From Heterobilharzia americana (Eukaryota; Platyhelminthes; Trematoda; Strigeidida; Schistosomatidae), in the NCBI GenBank assembly GCA_944470555.2, contig OX104127.1:117828741-117892740 (forward strand): a DNA stretch of 64,000 nucleotides, written 5' to 3'. Under the pieces are notes generated by a model, which saw only the letters and a list, made by a program, of their open reading frames with translations, had not been told where the DNA came from and ran no database searches. The translations under genes and the position numbers were made by a program. Of the stretch, positions 11,215 to 24,440 are shown piece by piece. Each line of letters begins with the position of its first letter. The first letter of the stretch is position 1.

Positions 11215-12890
11215 AAACTCACTCTGTTAAGAATTAACTTCAGTCAGCGAAAATCAAGAATTTTCAGAAAAGTTAAATTACTCAAAGTTCAGTGTACATG
11301 GGATACAGACCAAAAAAATGAATCAGACATTGTATTTTGAACAGTTCTTTAAGCGCAAAAATAAAATTACACTTCCAACATCAATATGGTTTTCCATCGT
11401 AGGGCCTCACTTTACTGGTCATTTCAGACCAAAATAATAATAAATTTAAAGTAATATAAATTGATTTTTTCCTGAAGAATGACCTTTTCGACAAAATGGT
11501 AATCCTTCCAATATGTCATCAACAAATCCTGTTCAAAGAAATATGTCAACTACGAAATTTTATGCTATATCCACATTTTCCAAAGAATCAATGGAATTTT
11601 CAATCGAAAAAAATGTCCGTATTGACTACCAGTTGACCAGTCAGTATTACTAATATTTGAGTTACTAAATTATTTAACGTTAACAAATATTTATTTATTG
11701 TACATTGAGAAGTACATTCCTTTACTAATATTTCAATTCAATATTTCATACTGACAAAACTGTAAGCCTCATATGATTTATTTCCCAACTTTACGTATGT
11801 TAAATGTTCAATTACACCTATTGTAAAATATGAGTTTGTCTTTGAAAGTGTTGCATATTACTGAAATCCATTAAGTTCTCCTTGCAGTCATTCTTCTTAC
11901 ATACGGATGTAAGACATCCATGACTTTCCTAATACTTTGAAAAGATTTCTACTATGAATTAATGGTTAAACTGCTTTTGGACGACAGGTTCCGGCCTATC
12001 TGTGAGTATAGTCTAAACGTTCAGTGTATTTTTATTGACAAAAAGAACGATTATAATACTTAAACTACCTGATTTGCAGTTCATACAGACTGTGTACTCA
12101 TGAAGTGAACATCCAAATACTGAGGCGAGAATCACTTAAGTGTAACGCAACTTATAGTATTCTCTATTAGTGGCCATCTTTTTAGTGTTAATTCACTTCA
12201 ACTGTTAATTACCTCCATGTAGTAACTCCATTTGTTCATAGAATCTACCCAGCTACAGAGTCGTCTGTAAACTACTTCAAAATATATAAATTCATTATTT
12301 CTGTGTCCAGAACACAACTGAATAGTTACCTGAGTTTTTGAGTATTCACATCTGCAGAGTGAGGACTAATATAGGGAAACTTTGTTCACGTGGATCTAAA
12401 CTGACTTGAAGTGGATGAAATGAGTTAGCATGTGGAAACCCCTATCTATCTGAATAGGTGCAATAATTTTCGAATCCAATACCATGAATTATTGCCTCAA
12501 AAATGATCGTTTTATTTAACACCTACCAGTTTATGTTCCTGACTTACCAAACTCTCAATGTACAGTAAAGCAGTCGCCTCTGTTTATTTTAACACTTATG
12601 AGTCATCTAAAAGAAGGACAAAAAAGTAGACATTTAAGCATCATTACTTCCAATAGGTCCCCCCCCTCAACGTGTTGTCAAAAGTGGGCTGTAGTTTACG
12701 CAGTAGTTGAGTCACTATCACTTTTTGTAGTTGAAGCATATGTTTAGTTTTTCTAAATACTGTTCTTCTTACTAATGTGATTGGCTAAAACCTCGCTTTC
12801 TTTTCCCCAGTTAGTATGAAACAAGATTCCTGCCTTATCCGTTAACTTTTATTTTCATTCATATTTCTAATAAGATGGTCAAATTTATGT
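11215..12890. other. Intergenic, nothing recognised
   Basis: No open frame, exon or repeat could be supported. A short C run lies at 12658-12667. Confidence 0.5.
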
Positions 12891-12894
12891 AATT

Positions 12895-13100
12895 CCCCAT
12901 GGCTTTCGTTAGTTGAAAGTAATCGACAGGAGGCCTTACACCTAGGTTTCATTCTTGTTGGCACTCGTCAGCAACACAGTTCTGCAACCTCAAGGAAACT
13001 GATGTTTTCCTTCAGAGATTCAAATCCATGTCACCCAGTGTTGCACTTAGTCAAGTTACCATTGAAATTTTGGGCTGTGTCATGTCCTGTTGAACTGAAG
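12895..13100 (-). repeat. SINE family B copy
   Basis: On the minus strand: TGCAACACTGGGTGACATGG, a box B-like GATTTGAATCTC, CTTGAGGTTGCAGAACTGTG, GACGAGTGCCAACAAGAATG and CCTCCTGTCGATTACTTTC. These are shared with 24130-24330 and 36060-36240. Confidence 0.7.
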
Positions 13101-13479
13101 TAACTACATTGAACGCTCACTGGAAAATAATTGATTTTGGGCTATCTATTCGTAATCCTAATGACGTCTATCACTGAGCAATACCTATTGATGTGAGTAG
13201 TTTTTCGCTAATGATTTCATTTTCTAGTACATAATGTGCTCACCTTTCTAATAATATTTAATAACATTAATAATAGTCAACGACGATGGCCTACTTGAAC
13301 CTTGGGTTACACAAATTATTCACCGAACATTTTTCACCAAATTCTTTCCATTCAAAGAAAAGTAAAGAAAAATGTAACATATAGAAGTGAACTTTTGAGT
13401 GCACATAAGGACATCATATTTCTATTCGTCAAATGCTTTACTAGAGTCGCAGGCTTTTGTAATGGCTGAATGAACCGTC

Positions 13480-13700
13480 ACCACCAAAATTACGCTTGCA
13501 TTTCTGTTTATTTTTTATTTATGAACTAGACACCCATGCAGAACTAGTTGGCTATTTTAAATTATTGCCTTAAATACTGTTATTATTAACGTTATTCGGA
13601 TATATTAACCATTTCGTATGAAAGTATTGTTCTAGAAGTGAGTCTGTTGGAAAATTACATGCTGAGAATTCCATACTGTCATATTGTTTGGAATAAAGTG
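13480..13700 (+). repeat. Repeat family R3, 3' part
   Basis: CACCACCAAAATTACG, GTTATTATTAACGTTATTC, ACATGCTGAGAATTCCATAC and TATTGTTTGGAAT match the plus-oriented copy at 46130-46635 in order. Its 3' end abuts the (TAG)n tract. Confidence 0.65.
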
Positions 13701-13702
13701 AT

Positions 13703-13730
13703 TAGTAGTAGTAGTAGTAGTAGTAGTAGT
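13703..13730. repeat. (TAG)n microsatellite
   Basis: About nine TAG units at the meeting point of two oppositely oriented R3 copies; probably descended from retroposon tails. Confidence 0.9.
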
Positions 13731-13734
13731 AACA

Positions 13735-14270
13735 ATAGTAATCACTTTATTGCAAACAACAGCTTTTAGTACAGTTTGAGATTCTCAGTGTGATATTTCT
13801 TGTGCGACACTTTCAAATTAAGCGGCAACAGAAGCTAAATAATGTTGATAATAACAGTATGATAGGCAGTAACGCACAACAATCAGTAGTTTTTAGGTCA
13901 TCATCTAGTTTGTATGTTGTTACACGTGGGTCGGATAAAAAAAACCACACGTAAGTTTGTTCGTGGAGGTTCATTCGTCCAGTCTGAAAATTTGCTTTTC
14001 CAGTTGTGTGTTCCTGTGAACTGATGATGCACTGTTGTACGCTTATGGGCTAACTGCCATCTGCTGTGATATTTTCACGTCGTCTTGTTCTTAACCAATC
14101 TCACGATTGGTTGAAGACGTTTTAAGAGTGCGCAAGAGTAGGTTTTACGATTAATCGACATTCGAATGGTTAAAACAAGTAAAAAAGGAGCGGTTTGATG
14201 AAATATATTCCGTGAAATACTTATGGTAGCCCAAAATTAAATCAGGCAGCCAGGTTAAAAGCAAAAGCAA
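13735..14270 (-). repeat. Repeat family R3, inverted partner
   Basis: On the minus strand it ends TGCAATAAAGTGATTAC next to the microsatellite. Its distal part (GATGAAATATATTCCGTG, TGGTAGCCCAAAATTAAA) matches 23640-23700 (ATGAAATATATTGGGTGG, CATAGCCCAAATTATA). It is more diverged than the 23-kb and 46-kb copies. Confidence 0.55.
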
Positions 14271-14274
14271 AAAG

Positions 14275-14940
14275 TGAATTGGAAACCAGGATAAAATATC
14301 ATATTCGGGCAACACTCCTCTATGTGTGCGTATCTCTGTCCATCTATGATAGAGTATATTGAAAACTCCTGGTTCATTTTTGAATCATACTGCTCATTAA
14401 ACATCAGCTTAGAGAGCTTCTATTTGAGTAAGATCAGCCTCAGGCTCTGATGAGCAAACTATCTGGCACACAAGAAAGCGAGATACTATTATTAATAATA
14501 TCAAACTCACTTTTAGCATGGAAGCAATGCTTTCAAGACATTAAACAAGACAGTAATTTTATTCAAGTAAAGATGCCCAGTCTATCAATAATCTTACCGG
14601 TTAACAGCTTATTTGGGTATTATTTTAAAGCAAAGACTCTTCATTCACGTAAATGCTTATAAAAATGACGAAAGACAGTGATTAACTGATTTCAGAATGT
14701 GCTGAAACAATGTTTGCCAGCAGGATTCATCAGTGGAATCTGAAATTACTTCTGGAAGACTCCTTTCAGATCCCTAATAAGTCAGTCCCTGCTGAATTTA
14801 AAATACAACCCTTTTTAACCACTAGAAAGATACTACTGTTTACTAGCCTGAGCAAAAGTTTTAATTTTAACTGAAGTAATTCCTGTTCATGATTATCTAT
14901 TGATTGTGATAAGAAGTGATAAGTGTGAGTACACCCTCGT
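14275..14940. other. Intergenic, nothing recognised
   Basis: A 70-codon plus frame at 14450-14662 has no recognisable motif. No repeat copy seen. Confidence 0.4.
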
Positions 14941-14943
14941 ACA

Positions 14944-15275
14944 TTATTATTTATTATTTATTATTAGTCCCTTGGGTTCCTAATGGACCCTAGGCTTCAG
15001 TAGCACGTCTCCAGTGAACTCTGTTCTGTGAAATCTTTTGAACCTGGCGCGAGGACAGCCTACAACCTTCCATTTCCTCTTCACACGATCTCCTCCATGT
15101 CACCCTCGGACGTCCAACTCGTCGCTTCCCATGGGGATTCCACTCGAGGGCCTGGTGCGCGATGTCCCCAGTCGGCCATCTCAGTGTATGCCCAATCCAT
15201 CTCCACTTCCTTCTGCATATTTGTTGGGTGATAGGTTCTTGGTTGGTTCCCTCGTACATACAAATATGAAGTGGA
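14944..15275 (-). mobile_element. RTE-like LINE, 3' fragment (C-terminus and tail)
   Basis: On the minus strand it encodes PITQQICRRKWRWIGHTLR and GKRRVGRPRVTWRRS, the typical C-terminal end of RTE-type reverse transcriptase ORFs, then GGAACCCAAGGGACTAAT and a (TAA/TAAA)n tail at 14944-14967. It is 5' truncated: all of the endonuclease and most of the RT are missing. The two plus-strand frames over it are shadows. Confidence 0.85.
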
Positions 15276-15299
15276 ATGCAATTTTTGAACACTTGAAGA

Positions 15300-15715
15300 T
15301 ATCCATTTTTATTCTTCTCAGGAAACTAAATTTTGACCTCATCATTGATTAACTAAGCTCGACATAACTTTTGGCTTTTCAAAATTTAAGAAATATTGAT
15401 CAGAACTTTTGGCAATATGACAAAGGTACTCATTAAAATAGACGTGTAGATGATTAAATGCTTCAGTAATGAATATAGCATAAGATAATGGAGAAGAAAT
15501 AGAGTTCACTTATAATCATGTGACTGAAAATCGTGAAGCATTCAGATCCACCTAATGACAAACACTCTTTTACACAGATTTACAATAACCACATTACTGT
15601 TTTTAAGACATGAACAGCACTGAGATTTTATCCCTAGGATTACATATTAGAATAATGCACCAATCTAGACATGATATCAGCCTTAATAATTTACATCTTG
15701 ACAAAGAAAGAATTT
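15300..15715. other. Spacer between two divergent LINE copies
   Basis: Nothing recognised; separates the 5' sides of the minus copy (14944-15275) and the plus copy (15720-17335). Confidence 0.4.
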
Positions 15716-15719
15716 AGTT

Positions 15720-17335
15720 CAAGCAAACCTCCCACTCAAATCCTTTAACAAACGTCAAAGTCCTGAACGTCATAGAGCTACTGAAACCCGGTAAAGCAGC
15801 AGGACCAGATGGAATTCCACCAGAAGCACTGAAAACAGACACAGAGACAACAGCGGACATGCTCACACCATCATTCCAGAAGGTCTGGAAGAAAGCAAGG
15901 AAAGGTACCTTCCGACTGATTGGAAGCAGGGCTACCTTGTCAAACTCCCTAAGAAGGGAGACCTAAGTGTCTACAAGAACTGGCACGGAATCATGCTCCC
16001 GTCCACCTCAAGCAGAATATCATGCCGCATCATCCTGGAGAGACTAAAGTATGCATTGGATTCAAAACTACGACCAGAACAGGCTAGATTCAGGAAGTAC
16101 AAATCATGTGCGAGTCAAATTGCAACACTACTACGCATCATCATAAAACAGAGTCTAGAATGATTATCAACCCTCTACCTCACCTCAACTTCATCGAATT
16201 TTAAAAGGCATTCGACAGCGTTAGTCGAGAAGTAATTTGGCAGTTGTCTCAACGCTACGGAATGCCACAAACCCAAATCAACCTCATTCAACAGCTATAT
16301 GAAGACGCCACATGCCAAGTAATTCACAATGGGAAGCTCAGTGATGCCTTTGGAGTGGAAGTGAAGACAGGAGTAAAACAAGGTTGCTGCCTACTACCAC
16401 CCATGGTCTTCCTGATTGTGGTGGACTTGATCATGCAGCTAACCGTGAGGAGTGAGAAGAGAGGGATACGCTAGACTAGGGAAAAGAACCTAGAAGATTT
16501 GGATTTCACCACCTATGATGATTTATGGCTGATGTCTCGTCACACAAACTCGAAGATCTACAAGCAAAACCAACAAGTTGATAGGAGAGGCAGGGCAGTT
16601 AAGACGGGACTTCAAGTGAATATAGAGAAGACGGGTGATGAAGATACCCAACCAATAACAACGGTATCAACAACAAGCTCCAATCACCATGAACGGGAAA
16701 AATCTAAAGGAATTAGTCTCTTTCACCTACCTAGGCAGCACTGTTTCAACTGCAGACTGCACAGGAACAGATGAGGACGTCAAAGCTAGCATAGGAAGGA
16801 CAGCAGGACAGACCTTCATCAACCTGAAATCACTGTGGAGATCTACTGCACCCGGCACAAAGATCAAGATCCCGATTTTCAACACCAATGTCAAGTCAGT
16901 ACTTCTGTATGGCTCAGAGACTTGGCGTATCACGAATAGCATTTCCAACAAACTTCAAACATTCATCAACAACTGCCGCCTACGCTAACTCGATACTGAA
17001 GCTCAGATCAGGTGGCCAGAAAGAATAAGCACCAAGGAACTCTAGTGTGGCAACGAACCAACCAAAAAACCTATCACCCAACAAATATACAAAAGAAAGT
17101 GGAGATGGGTTAAGCACACACTGAGAAAGCCAATTGGGGACATCACGCGCCAGGCCTTCGAGAGGAACCCAGATGGGAAACGCTGAGTTGGGCGTCTAAG
17201 GCGAGGAAGAAATGAGAGCTTCTGGGCTGTCGTGGAGCCAGGTTCAAAAGTTTGCATAGAAGAGATTGCACTGGAGACGTGCTACTGAAGCCTTGTATTC
17301 CACTAGTAACCCAAGGGAAAAATAATCATATTAAT
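15720..17335 (+). mobile_element. RTE-like LINE, 5'-truncated, decayed reverse transcriptase
   Basis: Recognisable in several frames: GKAAGPDGIPPEALK (about 15790-15835), KKGDLSVYKNW, RYGMPQTQINLIQQLYEDA, the VKTGVKQG block (16360-16385), the active-site region reading TTYDDLWLMS (where FxDD is expected), FTYLGSTVSTADC, LLYGSETWRI, and the C-terminal PITQQIYKRKWRW. Frameshifts and stops (for example TAG at 16472-16474) separate the pieces, so it is dead. The 3' end has CCCAAGGGAAAAATAATCA. The endonuclease is absent. Role known from the family: target-primed retrotransposition. Confidence 0.9.
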
Positions 17336-17339
17336 AACA

Positions 17340-19800
17340 ATCGACAACCATTTTATGTACGTTTGTTTTTCCACAATCAGTTTACTTGTTTAATTAGCTT
17401 TATTTTAAGAGGAGTTCCGAAGAATTGCGGAAACATTCACTAGTATTTACAGTCTAGTGCGTGAAGACTACTAATTAAGTTACTTTTATAGATGAACTCG
17501 AATGAAATCAATTTTCTATTGAAAAGGAATCAGCGACTGGACAATGGCTAGATTGTGATGCAGCTTAAGTGGTGTGAAGGAATAATCCACCTCGCTCACT
17601 TGTTTTCTTAAAGTCGATGGATGTTGTTATGCATATTTGTCCGTATGTTTGTATTTAACCCCCAGGCAAGTTGTTCAGAAAGGTATGCAGAACAATAAAT
17701 TTTAATACGATGATTTCACCTCACTCAAAAATATATCATACAGACAAAATGAGAGAAAAAATCAGCTAACTCAGTGGGTTGAAGCTTATGGAATAGCAGT
17801 TATCCTATGAAAGTTGTTATCGTCTAATGCCCTGGTGAGTAGTCTACAGCAGCAATACTGCTTTAGATCTTTTAAGCAGATGTAAAAGTAAACTGGTATA
17901 ATTTAAAATTCCTTAGATTTCAAATCAACAGAAGCGTAAGAGCTGAAACCAACATCACTAACTTTGTGAAAACTTTAGCATATTGTACATTCCTAAATTG
18001 TCTGCAAAAAGTAAATAATGTGAAACCTTACTGATTTTCTTTTCAAGTTTATCATTGCAATTTCAGAAAAGTAATTACTTCTCTCTTAAATAATTACTTT
18101 AACTGTCTACAACCCTACTGAAATGTAAGGAACAGTTGGTTTATATCGACAAAATTGGTTCGCGAGTTGCTCAGTCATGAAGTAATGTGAGTTTGGATTG
18201 ATTTTATATTAAAAGACAATTCATAAAAACTAAAACAAGAGATAAAAATATCTTGATAATCAAATAAAATGATATATGAAGGAAACTTACTCTGCCTAAG
18301 TTTTATATATGCGATCTATTTTGCTCGGAGGTAAATAAATCGTACACCTTTCCACTATTAGTCAATAAACTACTGACAAGACGTTTGCCTCATGATCTTA
18401 TAATTAGGAGAGTGATGAATACAACGAATGAGAAATATCTTCATTTTAAGTTAGTCCGTCTAAAGAATGAAAAGCCTCACTCTGAGCACACATAAAAAAT
18501 CACCACTAAATCTTAGTATAAGTGGTGTGAATAAGTGAAATAGTAACTGCAATTGCATGTAGACACGTAGTTACTACATGTGAGGAATTCCTCAATTACG
18601 GCATGAACACCTGAGATGGATATAAAGGATATTACTTTTAAACCCTGTACAGACGTGGACTGGGTCACTGCAATTGAGGTTTTTTTGAGAATAGGCAAGG
18701 AATGCCATCTCTATAGAGTCTTTGATCAAAGACAAATACCCTACAGCTTCAGCCTGACATATCTGAAATATCAACTGGTTATAATCAAGTAAATTCCGCA
18801 AATATGTAAAAGAATAGCCTCATCATAAACGGGGGATGTCGGAGAAATTCAGAGTCGATAAGTAGTGGAACTTGTCATCTAACCAACGTAATCACTGAAT
18901 ATAACGTGATCCCGAAACATATATGTTTAAGGAAAACAAAATAAATATTACCCACAAGATATATTGTTTGAAGTATGAAAAAGTGCTCACACCTAACAGT
19001 CTGACCTTCCTTTCCAACAGTGTACTTAGTGGCAGCGTCGGGTGGTATAACTATAACATTTCATTACTTGTAAACAGTGTATACGAATAACCAGTCACGG
19101 ACATTATTTTCATAAAAGAAACTTAGTCTTCTCAGGTGGTTCGTGAAGTCTAGAAGGCAGCCAACATTTACTCTGAAATGGATTCAAAGAGAGAGAGAGG
19201 TAAACTGGGAGATTTTAACATAACCTCAGTTTAATAATATTGATGGTTGTTTGTCAACTAAGCCACTGCAGACCATAAGTGAGAACCTTATGAGTTTAAT
19301 TCTTCATGAGAGGCTTGCTCTGAAGTGAAGGCTTCAAAATTAGATCTGAAGTGTTATATTATTGGATGATACAGATTAAAATATGGGTGGTTGTGAATTT
19401 CGACTCAGCAGCTGGCTTTTACTGGGTTCAGTGTAGAAGTTGAATGTTTCACTTCAATAATAACAATAAAGATTACCACATATGCTACTTTTTCAAGTTA
19501 CAATTACCTCCTCAGCTAAATCAAGTTACTTTCGAATATCTCATCTTGGTTATTAAAACTATTTAAAGTAACAAAACAAGTGCTACTGTGCAGTTAAAGG
19601 GAAGTAATTTTAAGCGGTTGCTAGTCCTTCACTGAATATTAAGAGACTAAAACATGTGAAGGACTTGCAATGAGAGACCATAACGCGACTGATAGTTACC
19701 ATCAATATATTACCTAAACAAGAGTTAAAATATACACAGAAACAGAGAAAGAAACTCATCCTCAACATTTTCAAATAGAAAGATATCAAAAAAATAGAAG
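17340..19800. other. Intergenic, nothing recognised
   Basis: Small minus-strand frames at 18513-18801 have no known motif. GAGAGAGAG at 19191-19199 is a minor simple repeat. Confidence 0.45.
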
Positions 19801-19804
19801 AAAA

Positions 19805-20215
19805 TATTTGTAGCTCAGGTGGATAGTATCTATTTTATTCTGTTCTCTGAGCTGGGTTGTTTAGTCATCGAACTTTCATCGTCTTACTAAACGACGTCAT
19901 CAGCACTAACCTCAGTATAAAGTGAGCTGTCAATATCTCTTCGTGAGTGATTTAGTAGTTTGCCTTGACGAACTGGTCTGTGATTGGTTGTTCCCTTCGA
20001 TTGTTGTGTCATTGATTGCATAGATTTTCCTGTTGACTGTCCCTCTGCTTGACCTCTGACCTTTCTGTCGTTTATCATTTTTCTCATTAGTTGACAGGTT
20101 GGGTCTATGTTTATGGGTCTATTGATTGGTGACTGACCTGAATGCCAAGCTTCTAGGAGTTTTCTGATATTCTTTGTGTTTCCTCTGTCCAAGACATAAC
20201 GATTTGCATGAACAC
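19805..20215 (-). mobile_element. Penelope-like element, 3' end (C-terminus and terminal region)
   Basis: The minus frame encodes VLDRGNTKNIRKLLEAWHSG followed by INRPINIDP, matching the end of the GIY-YIG endonuclease region of PLE proteins (KLLEAWHS ... INR). It then passes into a terminal segment with CTGATGACGTCGTTTAG, AAGACGATGAAAG and AACCCAGCTCAGAGAAC, shared with 34640-34805 and 58525-58745. The upstream part of the protein is lost. A 101-codon frame persists. Confidence 0.7.
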
Positions 20216-20219
20216 CTTT

Positions 20220-23155
20220 ATGGAGAGTTTTGCTGAATATTCAATTAATCAATTCTACTAAGACAAATGAAAAGCCTGGTGGCGTATAAAATTGTTGGCA
20301 AACTGATGGTGCTTTTCATTTGAGAACGTTCACATTATACCCAACTTGGTGTTTACATGCTTTTGGTTTCATCGTTGAAGAAATCGATGGATGTAAGTAT
20401 AGAACTTTTGTACTGTGGTAGAGTTTAATTCCAATTTAGACTATTTTATGTGATGCAACATACAGTGGTCCAATATTAATTACTAGATGATATTATCCCT
20501 GATTTTCAATTCAAAACATCGAGGGAAGTCAGTTGACATACTGTTTAAAACTAAGAAAAAACGGTTGGTCATCGCTCACATATCAGCCTTGGAAAAAAAA
20601 CGCTTGTTAATTATGACTGTTGGTTTTACATTCCGGAATGTAAATTCTTCTCACGCTTCTCATGCTTCTTCTGCACGCAAAACGCGAATCAAAATGTGTT
20701 AGATTTGAACTGACATCTAACCAAGAATTTCTTTTTCTACAACGCAAAATGCGTCTACTGTCGCATCCAGATAGCTTTTAGCCAGATACTTATCCACCTG
20801 TATGCTGTGTCACTAGATTCTTGTTAAATTTGATACATGGGGAGGTTCGCCAGAAACGGATATTCTAGAATGTATCATACACACCTAATATGTGCATTTT
20901 TCAGTAATTCCAGACACTGACTCATCCATCCTTAATGTGAGTATGAAACCACCGGCTACTTTAAGGCATCTTCACAAGAGCTCATATGCCCCCAGAGGTA
21001 GATTGATTCAGTTCAAGTCAACCAACGGCGGTAAGTAAAAAGTACTAGTATCGACTCATTCAGTGTGGAAATTGAATATCTAATACCATATAAACAAGTT
21101 CTGTCACAAAGGTAACAACAGTCATCCACTCCGATAACTAAGCGTGATATTTATTTAAAAATATGAAAAGTGCTACATTTTGTGATAATTAAAATCTTCA
21201 TTGGTGGAGATCATTAGGTAGGTATAGTTACTGTCCTTAAGTATTTGAAATTATGATACTTTATCCGCAAAATGGTGGTTGCCGAAAATCAATAAGTAGC
21301 GAATTTTCGCACCTATCAGAAAAGTAGTAAACTCACTGAAACGCTGAGTTGTACTAATGACCTTGACCCCTCTAATGAAGTCAAGTCTTGGAAAATACAC
21401 TGCGATCTCATTTTGAATTTCCAGTCAATGATGTTTATTTAAGCACCAAATGTACACTGTTTTTAATTTCAACATAAAAATCTCATAGGTTATACTGTAA
21501 AACGTAAAATTGATTCTACATCAGATAACGGATACGTTTAAATGATCGACAACAATCATTCGATTTCTTTTTCGAACCACTTAAAGAGAAAACAGGGGTA
21601 ATTGTTATTACCTGATAACAGACGTTATATTTACCAGTGACTTCCTCTACGATGGACTTTCATAACCTTTATAGGAAAACAAAACTGTATCTGGTCACTC
21701 ACTTTTAGGATAAGAAAAGTATACTCGACGAAGCCTACTAAGGATGATAGCGCTATATTTTGAGTCACTAAAGTGCTGGAAAGTGGTGTTTTAGACTTCC
21801 ATAAGGTAGCTAAATAGTAACGTGTTTGTCTCCGAGTTTGAACTAAATTCTAGTTAGTATGAAGTTGAGTGTGCCTGAGGTTGAATATTCCTAATCTATA
21901 GCGGAACAATTGCGAATGGGTTAACACGTTCTTATCTTACACTAGATTGTTTATTTGATAGCACTTGGAATGATACATTGTTATTAATCAGACTTATTTA
22001 TCAAAATAATGTCCCAGCTTACATTTATGAAGGTAACGGTGTTCGTTTCAGGCTAGATCTTCAACAAATGGAACTATATAATTGATCAACCATGCACTTA
22101 ACAACGAAAGAGGTGATTTGTGTCTGAATTGACCAACCGGATTGATATGGTACATGCATGAACAATTATCATTATTATGCAAATAAACTTTAATTGTACA
22201 TAAACAGCGGTGGTTTCACATAATCCTGCCTCCAATAACTTGGTTGCAAAAGTATCGGAAGATAAATGTCAGTCTGTGACTGCTAAAAGAACTTTTGTTG
22301 TGCAACAAATGCACCATACTTCTTGCATACAGATAAATATATGCCAGGAAAAAGACAGAATTAATTATTTCGATTTGTTCACTCAGACACTAACCTGTCT
22401 AATAAGGTCATCATGATCACGTAGCAACATTGATGGAAATTAAAGGTTAGAATCATATATCACAGTGAGCATGGACCTAAAATGTTGATTTTGTTTAAAA
22501 ACTACTTCATATTACAGGCACAGGATTATGATTATTTGGAGTTTTAGAACTTGAATATATGGTTTACCAGGTCAAATAATCAGGCTTGATGTTTACATCA
22601 ACAATCATGGAATTAGTCAGAGAAAAGTAATTAGACCCTATGATGTCACGTTGACAACTAATTACTAAAAGCCGAAGATCTCAAAATACTTCTCATTCTT
22701 CATTCTCTCTTTACGACGACCATAGTTTTCTTCATCATTACAAATAAGAAATTAATCGAAACACTGGTGCTTAATCAACACAGTCATCGGTATTTTTAGA
22801 GTTATACAAAATCTTAGAAAATCGGGGTTTTCTTAGAAAACTTCTTTGATGAAAAATCAAAACTTGTTGACGATTCCTACTGAGTAGACATTTTACTGCA
22901 GACATGAAAATCAGTTGAGATAGAAGCCAATTTGATAAGAGCACTATGATTATTAGTTGCAAATCGAGTCATGTTTAGGTTCTGAATTACACTGTCATTT
23001 TAAAATAAAAACATTATATCAACTTAAGAAATTCGACTAACTACTGATTAGTGAGTGAAATGCGATTGAGGCCTGGTTAATAAATGGGTTTTTCGGCTCA
23101 GTTAGTTGAGCGAGGGTACAGTAACTTAGATGCCTCTAAATAGTATTCAGATTAC
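20220..23155. other. Intergenic, nothing recognised
   Basis: Short open frames only (20487-20702, 22210-22416 plus; 22771-22962 minus) with no recognisable domain. No repeat copy identified. Confidence 0.45.
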
Positions 23156-23159
23156 ATCA

Positions 23160-23710
23160 TTAATTCGTAATAATAATAATAATAATAATAATAATCCTCA
23201 TTCCAAACAACACGTATGATAAAGTATGGAGTTCTCAGCATGTAACAGTTCAACAAATTTATTCCGGGTACAATATTTCCAAGCACAATAATCATCGCAT
23301 TTGAATAATGTTAATAATCACAGTAATAGCAAACGCATTGTGAAACAAGCACCTGATATTACATTAGCGTCTGGTTTGGATTGGTGAATGAAACGAGTAT
23401 TGGGCGTAATTTTGGTGGTGGTAGTTTATTCGACGAGTACCAAAATCAGCAATTCGATATACTTATTCAAGGAATTGTAATATATTATATTTCTGTGCAT
23501 TTATAAGCCTACCTTTAACTGACGTGTAGTTTTTTCTCTGTTTTGATGTTAGCTTGGAAAATGGCAGTTTGAAATCATTACAAAAGTGTGCAAGAGTACT
23601 TGATATGTTTTTAAAAAAAACAAAACTAATCGAAAGGGGAAAATATAATGAAATATATTGGGTGGAAGATTTTCCATAGCCCAAATTATAGGTAGGCCAC
23701 TGGTATTGTT
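23160..23710 (-). repeat. Repeat family R3, long copy with (TAA)n end
   Basis: Matches 46130-46635 in inverted orientation: AATATATTTCATTATATTTT, a frame reading GRLINAQKYNILQFLE, AACTACCACCACCAAAATTA, GGTGCTTGTTTCACAATG, CATGCTGAGAACTCCATAC and finally (TTA)n at 23168-23195. The polar simple-repeat tail suggests a retroposon. No RT domain is visible, so the family may be non-autonomous or a LINE 3' region. Confidence 0.7.
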
Positions 23711-24129
23711 GAACTTCACCTGAAATTGAACCTTTGTCTTTAAAAGATGACTACTTATTGATGATTACAAAAGTAATAGTAGTGGTATTAATCAGGGTAC
23801 ATATTGGTTTATCATTTGTCGTACTATTTAAATGAAGCTTTTAATTGTTACTTTTTCAATGCCCATCACCCTCAGTTTCCTGCATAATAATCGCATAAAT
23901 ATAGTACTATTTTTCATTAAATGAAACTTTTATGATAACCTTGTACAAGGTTCCTATGAGAAATCGCTTGTGTTAGTAATATAAGCAACGTTCATGTACA
24001 TACATTTCTTTCCCTTGAGAAAGTTAAGTCTGAGGAAAACTACAAATTTTGCAGAATATGATGAATTTATAGAATTTAATCGCCTCTTTTTAAACTACAT
24101 ACAGTCTGTAAAGAGTATAAGATATTAGT

Positions 24130-24326
24130 TGGGCAGAGGTGGTTGGCGAGAAGCCCAGCTGGATTTAGGTTTTGTCCACTTTGACACTCATCCTCAAGAG
24201 GTGACTGCAACCTCGACAGAACTGATGTCCTACCTGAGATTGGAACCAGCAGCACCCAGTGTTACAGTCGAAAACGTAAACATTTCGTTACTGGGCCGTC
24301 GCTGACCTCCTTTCAGAGTGAATTAA
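24130..24326 (-). repeat. SINE family B copy
   Basis: On the minus strand: GACTGTAACACTGGGTGCTG, a box B-like GGTTCCAATCTC, GTCGAGGTTGCAGTCACC, GAGGATGAGTGTCAAAGTGG and GGGCTTCTCGCCAACC. It continues into the palindrome at 24327-24440. Confidence 0.65.
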
Positions 24327-24440
24327 ATACATTGATTGGTCACTAGAGGGTAACTAACTTCATGTTGTCTAGTGGTAAGTGCTGATCAGATTCTAGACAA
24401 CATTAAGTTGTTTACACTCTAGTGACAAGTCAAAGCATTT
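24327..24440. repeat. Long imperfect palindrome (about 46-bp arms, 20-nt loop)
   Basis: Left arm 24327-24372 and right arm 24393-24440 are inverted copies. The inner ten bases (TGTTGTCTAG / CTAGACAACA) are exact and GTCACTAGAG / CTCTAGTGAC is exact further out. It lies directly 5' of a SINE B copy, so it may be the joined 5' flanks of an inverted SINE pair. Confidence 0.75.

Noticed and set aside
15028..15352. Plus-strand frames of 67 and 104 codons
   Set aside because: They are antisense to the RTE-like C-terminus encoded on the minus strand.
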